Origin: Paenibacillus_G filicis
GTDB taxonomy: Bacteria > Bacillota > Bacilli > Paenibacillales > NBRC-103111
Length of the DNA: 64,000 bases
NCBI RefSeq assembly: GCF_038070315.1
Contig: NZ_JBBPCC010000001.1
Span: 372,001-436,000, forward strand
Reading direction: 5' to 3'
Under the pieces are notes generated by a model. That model was given only the letters and a program-made list of their open reading frames with translations. It searched no databases and had not been told where the DNA came from. The position numbers were made by a program, and so were the translations under genes. Below, one piece after another: positions 42,607 through 51,428 of this stretch (position 1 is the stretch's first letter; every line of letters starts with the position of its first letter).

Positions 42607-43593
42607 ATGGCAACCGCCCCGATGACTACAAGACCTGCCGGGACGCAGAAGTCACCCCCATCTGGCGACGAACTGCAGCACAGCGCAAGACTAGCCGCAC
42701 GCCGCCGAAGAATGAAAGCGAACATTCCGTTGATGCTGCTTTTCATTCCCGGACTGCTCTACTATGTCCTATTCAAGTATATCCCGATGGGCGGCCTCAT
42801 CATTGCCTTCAAGGATTACAACTTCTTTGACGGCGTGTTTGGCAGCCCATGGGTCGGCTTTAGCAATTTCGAGACAATCTTCAAACAGCCTCAGACGCTG
42901 AATGTCATCCGTAATACTATCGTGCTAAGCCTGCTGAACGTATTGGTCGGATTCCCGTTCCCGATTCTTCTTGCGATCCTGCTGAACGAAGTTCGGAAAA
43001 CATGGTACAAAAAAACGATTCAGACCATCGTATATTTGCCTCACTTTTTCTCTTGGGTAATCATCGGAGGGTTCATCGTAACCTTATTCTCTACAGAATC
43101 CGGTACGATCAACCACCTGCTGAAGGAGTGGCTGGGTAAGCCGTTCCCGTTCCTATTCACTCCCGGTTCCTGGATAGCCATCTATGTAGGCTCGGGAATC
43201 TGGAAGGAAATGGGCTTCAGCGCCATTATCTACTTGGCGGCGCTCACCTCCATCGATCCGAGCTTGTACGAATCGGCCAGTCTGGACGGGGCCAACAAGC
43301 TTCAGCAAATCCGGCACATCACCCTACCAGGCATCAGCACGACGATCGTGCTGCTCTTCATCCTCGCGATGGGACGCATCATGGAGGTCGGCTTCGATCA
43401 CGTCTATGTCCTGCAGAATGCAGTCGTCTCCAATGTGGCGGATGTCATCAGCACCTTCCTATACAGGGTCGGCCTGCAAGGAGCACAGTTCAGTCTCACC
43501 GCCGCCATGGGCTTGTTCGAATCGATCGTGGGCCTGATTCTGGTGCTCAGCGCCAACGCCTTAGCCCGCAAGTTCGACCGGGGACTTTGGTAA
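42607..43593 (+). CDS. Sugar ABC importer permease (LplB-like)
   Basis: A 328-residue permease with six predicted helices, of the LplB family used for oligosaccharides in Paenibacillus. Segments: LMLLFIPGLLYYVLFKYIPM near residue 40, IAFKDYNFFDGVFGSPWVGF near 63, TIVYLPHFFSWVIIGGFIVT near 140, and the EAA coupling loop YESASLDGANKLQQIRHITL near 220. The first 40 residues are a polar cytoplasmic tail. A GAGGAGCAAC site lies before the ATG. It is the first of a permease-permease-binding protein operon; the ATPase is not encoded here, as usual for this family, where a shared MsmX-type ATPase serves. Confidence 0.9.
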   Translation: MATAPMTTRPAGTQKSPPSGDELQHSARLAARRRRMKANIPLMLLFIPGLLYYVLFKYIPMGGLIIAFKDYNFFDGVFGSPWVGFSNFETIFKQPQTLNVIRNTIVLSLLNVLVGFPFPILLAILLNEVRKTWYKKTIQTIVYLPHFFSWVIIGGFIVTLFSTESGTINHLLKEWLGKPFPFLFTPGSWIAIYVGSGIWKEMGFSAIIYLAALTSIDPSLYESASLDGANKLQQIRHITLPGISTTIVLLFILAMGRIMEVGFDHVYVLQNAVVSNVADVISTFLYRVGLQGAQFSLTAAMGLFESIVGLILVLSANALARKFDRGLW

Positions 43594-43609
43594 ACTAGGA
43601 GGAACAACC

Positions 43610-44491
43610 ATGAGAATATCCACAGGAGAAAGATGGTTCTACGCCATCAATAACATCGTTTTAGCTCTGCTAGGGCTTACCTGCTTGTTTCCGCTGATCA
43701 ACACGATCGCCGTCGCTTTCAGCGATACATTAGCCATCGAATCAGGACGCGTCACCTTCTATCCAATCGGCTGGAATACGGATGCCTTCACCTCTTTGTT
43801 TCAAGGTACGAGGATCGTATCCGCCTTTCAGAACAGCGTCATCATCACCGTGGTCGGCGTCATCCTGAGTATGCTGGCAACGATCATGACCGCTTATCCG
43901 ATCTCCCGACGTATTTTTTACGGCCGCCGCTTCTTCACGCTCGCGATGGTTTTTACGATGCTGTTCTCCGGCGGCCTCATTCCAACGTATCTCGTCGTAA
44001 AGTCATTCGGCATTATGAATACTTATCTAGCCCTCTGGCTACCGGCGCTCGTGAGTACGTACAACATGCTGGTCATGAGAACCTTCTTCGAGAACATCCC
44101 CGAAGAGATTGACGATGCCGCCAGAATCGACGGCTGCTCGGAGATCGCTTACCTGATCCGCATCGTATTGCCGTTGTCCCTGCCGGTGATCGCAACCTTG
44201 ACCTTGTTCTACGGCGTGGGCTACTGGAACATGTTCATGAACGTACTGATCTATATTCACGATACGAGTCTCTTCAACTTGACTGTGCTCGTGCAGAATA
44301 TGATCCAGAGTCAGAATCTGCTTCAGGAGCTGGTTAACAGTGGCGTAACGTCGGGGGTTCAAGCACAGGTCGTGCCTGAGTCATTAAAAGCAGCCGGTGT
44401 GCTGGTCGTCGTATTGCCCATGCTGGCGGTCTATCCATTTGTCCAGAAATTTTTCGTAAAAGGCGTCATGCTAGGTTCCGTCAAGGGCTGA
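43610..44491 (+). CDS. Sugar ABC importer permease (LplC/YtcP-like)
   Basis: A 293-residue second permease: first helix NNIVLALLGLTCLFPLINTI (near 12-32), periplasmic-facing loop LAIESGRVTFYPIGWNTDAF, helix VVGVILSMLATIMTAYPISR, and the coupling loop EIDDAARIDGCSEIAYLIRI near residue 165. It ends with VKGVMLGSVKG, a typical LplC C-terminus. It starts 16 bp after the first permease with an AGGAGG site, and the binding protein follows after about 47 bp. The pair forms the membrane channel for the sugar bound by the lipoprotein. Confidence 0.9.
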   Translation: MRISTGERWFYAINNIVLALLGLTCLFPLINTIAVAFSDTLAIESGRVTFYPIGWNTDAFTSLFQGTRIVSAFQNSVIITVVGVILSMLATIMTAYPISRRIFYGRRFFTLAMVFTMLFSGGLIPTYLVVKSFGIMNTYLALWLPALVSTYNMLVMRTFFENIPEEIDDAARIDGCSEIAYLIRIVLPLSLPVIATLTLFYGVGYWNMFMNVLIYIHDTSLFNLTVLVQNMIQSQNLLQELVNSGVTSGVQAQVVPESLKAAGVLVVVLPMLAVYPFVQKFFVKGVMLGSVKG

Positions 44492-44538
44492 GCTGAACTC
44501 ATACAATCCAATAAAATGAAATGGAGTGGGTCTACACG

Positions 44539-46221
44539 ATGAGAGAGAAACAATGGATGGCTGGGATGATGGTGTTCACACTGGCAGGAGGCACGCTGCT
44601 TGCCGGCTGCTCGAGCTCCAAGTCCGGGGCAGGTACAGAGCCTGGAACAGACGGAGCTCAGAAAGAACCGAAGAAGGATATCACGGTATCGATCTACGAC
44701 CGGGGCAATGTGTCGCCTAATGAGGGAACGATCGAAAACAATCGTTGGACCAAATGGGTAAATGAGAACGGACCGGCCAACGTGAAATTCGTGGCGATTC
44801 CGCGCACCAAGCCGGAAGAGAAGATTAATGTGCTGTACGCATCCGGAAGCGCGCCGGATTTGCTGTTCGAGTACTCCCCGAATGTTAAGGATCCGCTTCA
44901 GCAGCAGAAACAGTTCATGCCGATTGATCAGTTGATCGACAAAACCAGTACAGAATATAAGAAGGTGCTGCAAGAATATCCTGCTCTAAAAAAAGCAGGC
45001 ATGAAAAGCGATGGAAAGCTGTATTATTTTGGACGAATCAACTGGGTCGAACCGAACCGCGGCGTTTTGATCCGGACAGATTGGTTGAAGAAGCTGGGTC
45101 TCTCCATGCCGAAGACGACCGATGACTTGTACGAGGTTATCAAAGCATTTACGGAACAGGATCCTGACGGCAATGGCAAGAAGGATACGTATGGCATCTC
45201 GCTAAGCGGCAATTCTTCCTTCAGCTTGAAGCAAATCTTTGGGGCCACCTCCAAGTGGGTGGTGAAGAACAACGAGCTCGTGCTCGATTGGGACCGCCAG
45301 AAGGCGTATTACACCATCGTCAAGCGATTGTATGATGAAGGACTGGTCGATAAGGATTTTGCCACAGACACCAACGGAGCTAAGTCTAAGCAGGACTTTA
45401 TTACGGGGAAGACCGGTATCTACGGCATTCTCACCACGGATATTGTGAACGATACCTTGCTCGGGACCATCGATCCGCTCAAGAAAAACGTGCCCGAAGC
45501 CGAGGTAGCGTTCTTGCCGTACCCGAAGAGCCCGTTTGGCTCCTTCGTGCCGACTTTAAAAAATCCGGTTCAGATGACCGCCGCTGTCAGCGCGACAGCG
45601 AAAAACCCGGATGCCGTTATGAAGTACATCGATTTCATGCTCAAAGAGCCTACAACGAAAGCGTTGGAGTATGGAATAGAAGGAACGCACTATAAGATAA
45701 CCGATGGGTGTGCGGAAATTATCGACGCCAAAAAATCGAAGACAGAAGTTTCCGACCTCACAGTCGATATGAGAATGCTGGAGAATAACGGAAACAGCTT
45801 CAATGCATGCAAAGTACCGCTTGTCGCATACAAGAGCGACCCGCGCAAAGACGAATACCAGAAAGCATATGAGTCGTTCCGGGATACTTACTTGACGTTC
45901 GACCGAAGTTACCCGGAACTGACCCACTCCGAGCATATGCCATCTTCACCTAAGGACCTTAACACCATTGAAGCCAATTCAGACAAAGCAAATGGCGATA
46001 TTTGGTTAAAGGCCATTGTTAGCGGTGATAAGTATTCCATCGACCAAGCATTGAAGGATACTCAGGATACTTGGTCCAAGTCCGGCGGCAAGCAAGTGGA
46101 GGAGTGGTACAAGAAGTGGTATGAGTCTGATCGCTCTAATTCGATTCTGGCTAATGATATTTTCGACATTGCCAAGAAACAGAACGCGGAGTATAAACAA
46201 ATCGTGCAAAGCCTAAAATAA
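44539..46221 (+). CDS. Sugar-binding lipoprotein of the ABC importer
   Basis: A 560-residue extracellular solute-binding protein (family 1, LipO/LplA-like) anchored by a lipidated Cys: signal MREKQWMAGMMVFTLAGGTL followed by the lipobox LLAGC near residue 25. A Ser/Gly linker, then the two-lobed binding domain (SIYDRGNVSPNEGTIENN, LYASGSAPDLLFEYSPNV, DPDGNGKKDTYGISL, FMPIDQLIDKTSTEYKK). The ATG at 44539 is preferred because GGAGTGGG lies 8 bp before it. It is the last gene of the operon, ended by a very strong terminator. No glycoside hydrolase lies nearby, so the sugar is unknown. Confidence 0.9.
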   Translation: MREKQWMAGMMVFTLAGGTLLAGCSSSKSGAGTEPGTDGAQKEPKKDITVSIYDRGNVSPNEGTIENNRWTKWVNENGPANVKFVAIPRTKPEEKINVLYASGSAPDLLFEYSPNVKDPLQQQKQFMPIDQLIDKTSTEYKKVLQEYPALKKAGMKSDGKLYYFGRINWVEPNRGVLIRTDWLKKLGLSMPKTTDDLYEVIKAFTEQDPDGNGKKDTYGISLSGNSSFSLKQIFGATSKWVVKNNELVLDWDRQKAYYTIVKRLYDEGLVDKDFATDTNGAKSKQDFITGKTGIYGILTTDIVNDTLLGTIDPLKKNVPEAEVAFLPYPKSPFGSFVPTLKNPVQMTAAVSATAKNPDAVMKYIDFMLKEPTTKALEYGIEGTHYKITDGCAEIIDAKKSKTEVSDLTVDMRMLENNGNSFNACKVPLVAYKSDPRKDEYQKAYESFRDTYLTFDRSYPELTHSEHMPSSPKDLNTIEANSDKANGDIWLKAIVSGDKYSIDQALKDTQDTWSKSGGKQVEEWYKKWYESDRSNSILANDIFDIAKKQNAEYKQIVQSLK

Positions 46222-46227
46222 GCGTTA

Positions 46228-46257
46228 GGAGATGGGGGAAGTCCCCCATCTCCTTTT
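46228..46257 (+). terminator. Strong terminator of the sugar importer operon
   Basis: GGAGATGGGGG (46228-46238), loop AAGT, and CCCCCATCTCC (46243-46253) form a perfect 11-bp stem, followed by TTTT. It separates the operon from the convergent M13 gene. Confidence 0.95.
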
Positions 46258-46335
46258 ATGTCACAGCTCCATACCCGGTCTTTCGCCTCTTGTTCAAAAC
46301 GTTCTCCAACCGCGTTGTTAACCCGCAGCATGACT

Positions 46336-48651
46336 TTACCAAATCGAAACTCGGTCCTCCGGAGCCATGTACATCGCATCGCCTTCTTTGACATCAAAGG
46401 TCGAGTAGAAATCATCCGTGTTGGCAATAACGGTGTTGACTCTCACCTTACTCGGCGGATTAGGATCGATGATTAGAAGTAATTGCGCAATCTCAGGACG
46501 AACCTTTTGTCTAAAGACGGTTGCCCAGGATTGATAGAAATCTTTCAAATTGGCATCCGGCAATTGTTTGGCCGCTTCCAGCGCAACCTTGATGCCGCCA
46601 ATATCTGCGATATTTTCGGGTACGGTCCTTTGTCCATTGATGGTTTGGCCCATATACTCGACTTTATTGTATTGGTCAACAAAAGCCTTAGCTTTTTCTT
46701 CGAATTTCTTGTAGTCTTCCGCTGTCCACCAATCGACTCTATTTCCAACCTCATCGTATTTGGATCCGTTAGTATCAAAGGCATGAGAGAGCTCGTGCCC
46801 AATAATCGCACCTATGCCGCCATAATTCCAGCTAGCGCTTTGATTTTTATCATAGAATGGCGCTTGAAGAGCTGCGGCAGGAAGCGAAACGGTGTTGGCC
46901 AGCGGTCGATAGGTCGCATTCGCCGTATTGGCTGATATGGTCCACTCATTCCGGTCCATGGGTTGATCCATTTTTGCAAGATCGTTTTTATTGAGGATAG
47001 CCTGGATGACTGTATGATTCTCATATAAAGACTTATTCTCATCCACTTTAAACGACGCATACATGTCACTCAGCTTGTCTGGATAGCCGATTTGGATGTT
47101 GATGTTATCCAGTTTTTTAATGGCTCCTTGTTTGGTGCTCTCAGACAGCCAGTCATTGTTAAGCAGCTTCTTTTTGTAAATTCCAATCATGTTTTCAACC
47201 ATATGCTTAACATCCTGCTTGGCTTCTTCTCCAAGGTAGGTTCTGCCATAATAGTCTCCGGCAACATCTTGGAAAGCCGCATTTACGATATGATAAACCG
47301 TCTCTTCCGTCGGCGGCATCTTATCTTGACCACCTAGCGCCCGGCCCAGTTGAGTTGATTTTTCTACAAACTCATCGGACAGCATAGAGGCGGATTTTAA
47401 TACAAAGGTGGCATACGTCCAGCTTTTGATTTTTTCCCAATTCTTTTCGTTAATAAACTTATCCAGATTTTCAAAGTAATCCAGTTTCATCAATGAAACC
47501 GTCTTTGGTTTTTTACCGGTAGCATCTACCACAAATTGTTCAAGGTCGATATTTTTACTATAACCCTTTAACTCTTCCATTGTTTTTGGATTGTAGAACG
47601 TCTCAACTTTAGTTTGATCTTCAGCGCTCATGATAAATTGCGCATATTCTTTTTCAAAATCTACAGCTTCGCCGGCAATACGATCCGCATCTTCTTTGGT
47701 TTCTCCTACCATCGTAAGCAGCTCCGCCAGCATGTTCTTGTACACGCCTAACAGAACGGGGCCTTGAGGATTCTCTGATGTAAAGAAGCTCTTATCAAGT
47801 GGCGGCTTAGGAGAGTTCATATATAGAATCTCTTTATTTGCATCCTTCATGTCAGACAAGATAGCGAAAGTAAAGGGCAAAGAGAGGCCTCTATCATAAA
47901 GATCTTTTTGATTTTTTGCAAAATCCGCCAAGCTGTTTATCGATTTTATTTTTTCGATATCCGGCTTAATCGCTTCATAGCCCTGTTTGCTGAGTGTTTC
48001 CCGATCTGCAGCAAGCTTATAGAATTTAATCATGTTGCCGATCTCGTCATCCGTTCTGTCGCGTCCATCAGCCGCCATTTTGGCCATATCCTTGGACAGC
48101 TGCTTCTGTACGGTATCACCGAGGTCGCTAAAGCCGCCCGCTATGACTTTATCTGCCGGCAATTGCGTGGACTCCAGCCATTTCGCATTGACAGCTTCAT
48201 AAAAGTCGTCTTGCAGCCTCGCCTGCTTGGAGATTAGGTTAACCTTGCGCAGCGATTGGTTCCAGGCTACTTGGTAGCCGATCGTTTCAGCAACAAAGCG
48301 AAGCGGCAAATACGTGACATTCTGGATGAGTTTTGGCGCTACTTCCAGCTTGACGGCTTGGCCGTTTGCTATAGCATCCGTGCTGCCGATTTGAAGGGAC
48401 AAGGAGAGGCCATCTTTGGCGCCGCTAACGGTTCGACTTGCTTCATCCCAGTTCAATTGGACATCCAGCTTCTCCAGAATCGGGCGCATCGGGACGAGTG
48501 TCACCCCATTTTCTAAGACGGGTTCAGACTGGCTGAACTGGATTTCCTCGCCGTTCAGCCATACGGATAAGGCTTTATCCGCTGCATGAACTGAAGGGAA
48601 TACCGTGGCAAGTAAGGATAGGGAAAGAATGACAGCGCTCATTTTTTTCAT
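46336..48651 (-). CDS. Secreted stalk-domain M13 zinc peptidase
   Basis: A 771-residue exported metallopeptidase. Signal peptide MKKMSAVILSLSLLATVFPS; stalk domain about 25-145 (VLENGVTLVPMRPILEKLDV, TYLPLRFVAETIGYQVAW); then a full M13 peptidase: ARLQDDFYEAVNAKWLESTQ at the start, zinc site VIGHELSHAFDTNG near residue 628, second zinc Glu region PENIADIGGIKVALEA near 685, and the typical C-terminal MAPEDRVSIW. M13 enzymes are neprilysin-like oligopeptidases at the cell surface. The start at 48651 fits the MKK signal shared by the paralogues. The recurring promoter element lies upstream, divergent to an OmpR-type system, which makes direct control by that system likely. Confidence 0.9.
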   Translation of the reverse strand: MKKMSAVILSLSLLATVFPSVHAADKALSVWLNGEEIQFSQSEPVLENGVTLVPMRPILEKLDVQLNWDEASRTVSGAKDGLSLSLQIGSTDAIANGQAVKLEVAPKLIQNVTYLPLRFVAETIGYQVAWNQSLRKVNLISKQARLQDDFYEAVNAKWLESTQLPADKVIAGGFSDLGDTVQKQLSKDMAKMAADGRDRTDDEIGNMIKFYKLAADRETLSKQGYEAIKPDIEKIKSINSLADFAKNQKDLYDRGLSLPFTFAILSDMKDANKEILYMNSPKPPLDKSFFTSENPQGPVLLGVYKNMLAELLTMVGETKEDADRIAGEAVDFEKEYAQFIMSAEDQTKVETFYNPKTMEELKGYSKNIDLEQFVVDATGKKPKTVSLMKLDYFENLDKFINEKNWEKIKSWTYATFVLKSASMLSDEFVEKSTQLGRALGGQDKMPPTEETVYHIVNAAFQDVAGDYYGRTYLGEEAKQDVKHMVENMIGIYKKKLLNNDWLSESTKQGAIKKLDNINIQIGYPDKLSDMYASFKVDENKSLYENHTVIQAILNKNDLAKMDQPMDRNEWTISANTANATYRPLANTVSLPAAALQAPFYDKNQSASWNYGGIGAIIGHELSHAFDTNGSKYDEVGNRVDWWTAEDYKKFEEKAKAFVDQYNKVEYMGQTINGQRTVPENIADIGGIKVALEAAKQLPDANLKDFYQSWATVFRQKVRPEIAQLLLIIDPNPPSKVRVNTVIANTDDFYSTFDVKEGDAMYMAPEDRVSIW

Positions 48652-48727
48652 CTGTATAGTAGCTCCTTCCAGTGGGATGATAAAATTGTGTCGAGATCTG
48701 GGGCTTTTTGTGACTCGAATCCTTTTC

Positions 48728-48838
48728 TCACCTCCTATCCTACCACCCCCATTAAAACAGAACCTAAACGGATAGTTGAACATCAGCTTAATTTGGGCCC
48801 CAGCCGTTTAGGTTCTGTTAAGGTGATCATGCTATGAT
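48728..48838. promoter_or_regulatory. Recurring promoter element, copy 3 (divergent M13 / response regulator)
   Basis: Perfect 15-bp inverted arms ACAGAACCTAAACGG (48757-48771) and CCGTTTAGGTTCTGT (48804-48818). Each arm leads outward into a promoter: minus TTTAGG-20 bp-TAGGAT (48737-48742) and plus TTTAGG (48807-48812)-20 bp-TATGAT (48833-48838). The plus arm reads GTTTAGG-TTCT-GTTAAGG, a direct repeat with 11-bp period. The plus start site would fall almost on the regulator start codon. Confidence 0.8.
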
Positions 48839-48846
48839 GGAAATGG

Positions 48847-49590
48847 GTGAAAATGATGACAAGTCTATCCGATATTAAAATCGCCATCGTCGACGACGAG
48901 CCTTCGATTGTCACGATGCTGCAAATGGTGCTTCGCAGGGAAGGGTTTTATCAGCTGTACGCAGCTTCCACCTGCGCAGAAGCTCTCGAGTTAGCGAAGA
49001 ATGAAACCCCTGATATTATTCTGCTCGACATTATGCTTCCCGACGGCAGCGGACTGGAGCTCTGCTCCAAGCTCCGCGAATACGGGAATCCGCATATATT
49101 ATTTTTGACTGCCAAGGCCTCAGATCTTGACGTGCTGAGGGGCTTCGCCATGGGCGGGGACGATTATATTACGAAGCCCTTCAATCCGCTGGAGGTGGCC
49201 GCGAGAATTCAGGCGCGCATACGCCGACTGGATCCTGAGGCTCCAGCCGTCAGTCCGGTGAAGCGGCCCGAACCGGGCGTGTACCGATACGGCCGCTTCA
49301 CCGTCAACGAGGCGGAGGGCGAGCTGATTGTGGAGGGACAACCCGTTCCTTGCCCGGCGCAGGTGTTCCAGCTGCTGCTGCACTTCTGCAAGTATCCGGG
49401 CATCGTATTTTCCAAAACACAGCTCTACGACAAGGTGTGGGGAATCAACGGGCAAGGCGATGACTCGACCGTGATGGTACATATCCGGCGCATCCGGGAG
49501 CGGATCGAGATCGATCCCGGCAATCCGAAGCTGCTGCTTACCGTACGCGGACTTGGCTACAAGCTGGTGAAGGAGCCGCAGGAGCAATGA
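48847..49590 (+). CDS. OmpR-family response regulator
   Basis: A 247-residue regulator. Receiver domain: IAIVDDEPSIVTMLQMVLRR near residue 12, phospho-Asp in DIILLDIMLPDGSGLEL near 58, Lys in DDYITKPFNPLEVA near 108. The winged-helix domain spans 150-245 (VFSKTQLYDKVWGINGQGDD, TVMVHIRRIRERIE, LLTVRGLGYKLVKEPQ). Possible starts are GTG 48847, ATG 48853 and ATG 48856; the predicted plus-strand promoter would make the transcript nearly leaderless. The kinase gene overlaps by 4 bp. The inverted element between this gene and the M13 gene is its likely binding site, and two further copies point to TraB copy 1 and the M13 relic. Confidence 0.9.
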   Translation: MKMMTSLSDIKIAIVDDEPSIVTMLQMVLRREGFYQLYAASTCAEALELAKNETPDIILLDIMLPDGSGLELCSKLREYGNPHILFLTAKASDLDVLRGFAMGGDDYITKPFNPLEVAARIQARIRRLDPEAPAVSPVKRPEPGVYRYGRFTVNEAEGELIVEGQPVPCPAQVFQLLLHFCKYPGIVFSKTQLYDKVWGINGQGDDSTVMVHIRRIRERIEIDPGNPKLLLTVRGLGYKLVKEPQEQ

Positions 49591-51326
49591 AGATCCAGCG
49601 GCGCATGGCCTTCCACTTCACGTATCAATTGATTTTCTACGCCGTCCTGATTGTGGCCATTACACTGGTTGCCTGCGTCATCTTTTTCCAGAACATGACG
49701 AATAATGAGATACGCCGGAACTTTCCGGTGGGTGTCGTGCAGCAGATTGCACAAGAAGCTCAATACAAGAATGGGGAGATTAAGATCTCCCCTGAATGGG
49801 ACAAGCTCATCGAGGAAAAAAGAATGTGGCTGCAGGTGGTCAGTGCCGAAGGAGAAATAATCTACGCGGTCAATACGGCTCTGCATCCTGAGCTGCCGGC
49901 CTCCTACTCCATCGCCCAACTGCTCGATATTCAAGAGACGCGGTCGCTTGACACGTATGCTGTACACACTCAGCTGAATTTTTCTTTCCAGGAGCCGCTT
50001 CTGTATATGCTGGGCTATCAGAATCCTGACCTGGACCAGCTCATGGCCTGGTTCAATGCTTACGGACAGCAGGGAATCGTGCGCAGCGACGCGGTTCCCC
50101 TCTTGATGCAGCTGCTGCGCGAGAACGGCAGCTATCTGCAGGTGATCGATTCCGAGAGCCATATCGTACAAGACATCGGCCATGGGGCATACGTTCAGAA
50201 GGAGTATAGACCGCTGGATATTCTGGCCATCCAGCAATCGCCGAGCAACTATGACACGAATATTGTCACCCACCGGGACAAGCTGAGCGGAATGACTTGG
50301 ATCCTTTATACGGCCCAAGCGGCAGGAGCACCTCTAAAGCATCCTGTGATGGATTCAGCCTCACGTGGACTTGCCTGGTTTGCAGGTCTGATCCTGCTCT
50401 TGGCTCTGCCGCTCTCCATCTGGCATGGCTACCGCTACGGTCAGCCGCTGATTCTGTTCGCAGGCTGGTTCGAACGTATGAGACGGGGACAGTACGACCA
50501 GGTGCTGACCGCTAAGGACATACGCAAGGTATTCCGACGCAACGGCGCGATGCGAATCAGCTACAGGCTCTATAAGGAAGTGATCGAATCCTTCTATCAG
50601 ATGACCCATCAATTGGCTGAGACGGAGAAGGAACGGGAGCGACTGGAGAAGGCGCAAGCGGAGTGGATGTCAGGAATCTCACATGATCTGCGAACCCCCC
50701 TGGCCACGATTCAAGGCTATGGGTATATGCTGGAAAGCTTGCCTGAGCAATGGAGCAAGGAAGAGATGCGCGTCATGGGCGCGACGATTCGGGAGAAGGG
50801 GGATTATATGCTGGAGCTGATCTCGGATTTCTCCTTGATTCATCAGCTTAAGCAGGGTGATTCCATCATGAAGATTCGAGAGATTGACTTGGTCGAGCTG
50901 GTGCGCTGCTCCGTCCTGAAGTACGTCAACGACGCGACGATGTCGGAGTATCAGTTTCACTACGTTGGGGAGGAGCGTCCCCTGCTGGTACAGGCCGATG
51001 AAACCTGGCTGCAGCGGCTGATGGACAACTTGCTGTCCAATGCCGTCAAGCATAACCCGCAGGGCGTGATCGTCACCGTCTCCGTCGGCAGGATGAACGA
51101 CAAGGCCTACATCCGAGTCATCGATAATGGCAAAGGAATGGACAAGGAAACGCTGCAACATTTGTTCAACCGCTACTACCGGGGCACGAATACGGAAGAA
51201 TCGACGAATGGCTCCGGGCTCGGGATGAGTATCGCCAAGAGCATCGTGGAGGCGCATGGCGGCGTCATCCAGATTCAATCCAAAGTGTGGCAAGGCACGA
51301 AAATTGAAATCCAACTGCCCTGCTGA
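49587..51326 (+). CDS. Sensor histidine kinase, partner of the OmpR-type regulator
   Basis: A 579-residue membrane kinase: first helix FYAVLIVAITLVACVIFF (about 13-32), an extracytoplasmic sensor region of about 220 residues, second helix LAWFAGLILLLALPLSIW near 265, and a linker. The His box is AEWMSGISHDLRTPLATIQG near residue 365, followed by ATP-binding motifs NLLSNAVKHNPQG, VIDNGKGMDKE and NGSGLGMSIAKSIVEAHGG. It starts inside the stop of the regulator (ATGA). A Met-rich start with a weak site fits translational coupling. The signal is unknown; its targets, secreted peptidase and TraB proteins, suggest an envelope stress or peptide signal. Confidence 0.9.
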   Translation: MKIQRRMAFHFTYQLIFYAVLIVAITLVACVIFFQNMTNNEIRRNFPVGVVQQIAQEAQYKNGEIKISPEWDKLIEEKRMWLQVVSAEGEIIYAVNTALHPELPASYSIAQLLDIQETRSLDTYAVHTQLNFSFQEPLLYMLGYQNPDLDQLMAWFNAYGQQGIVRSDAVPLLMQLLRENGSYLQVIDSESHIVQDIGHGAYVQKEYRPLDILAIQQSPSNYDTNIVTHRDKLSGMTWILYTAQAAGAPLKHPVMDSASRGLAWFAGLILLLALPLSIWHGYRYGQPLILFAGWFERMRRGQYDQVLTAKDIRKVFRRNGAMRISYRLYKEVIESFYQMTHQLAETEKERERLEKAQAEWMSGISHDLRTPLATIQGYGYMLESLPEQWSKEEMRVMGATIREKGDYMLELISDFSLIHQLKQGDSIMKIREIDLVELVRCSVLKYVNDATMSEYQFHYVGEERPLLVQADETWLQRLMDNLLSNAVKHNPQGVIVTVSVGRMNDKAYIRVIDNGKGMDKETLQHLFNRYYRGTNTEESTNGSGLGMSIAKSIVEAHGGVIQIQSKVWQGTKIEIQLPC

Positions 51327-51364
51327 GCGTTTGCCTGGGAATGAATTTCCCTATAAGCGCTCAG
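51323..51364 (+). other. Hairpin after the kinase gene
   Basis: CTGAGCG (51323-51329) and CGCTCAG (51358-51364) enclose a smaller GGGAA/TTCCC stem. It overlaps the stop codon and lacks a T-run, so it is a weak terminator at best. Confidence 0.4.
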
Positions 51365-51428
51365 CGGAGCAAATCATGTTTGCAGCGTGTTATTCCTTCT
51401 CATGGTTGCGCAGACGGCCGTGGCTTCT

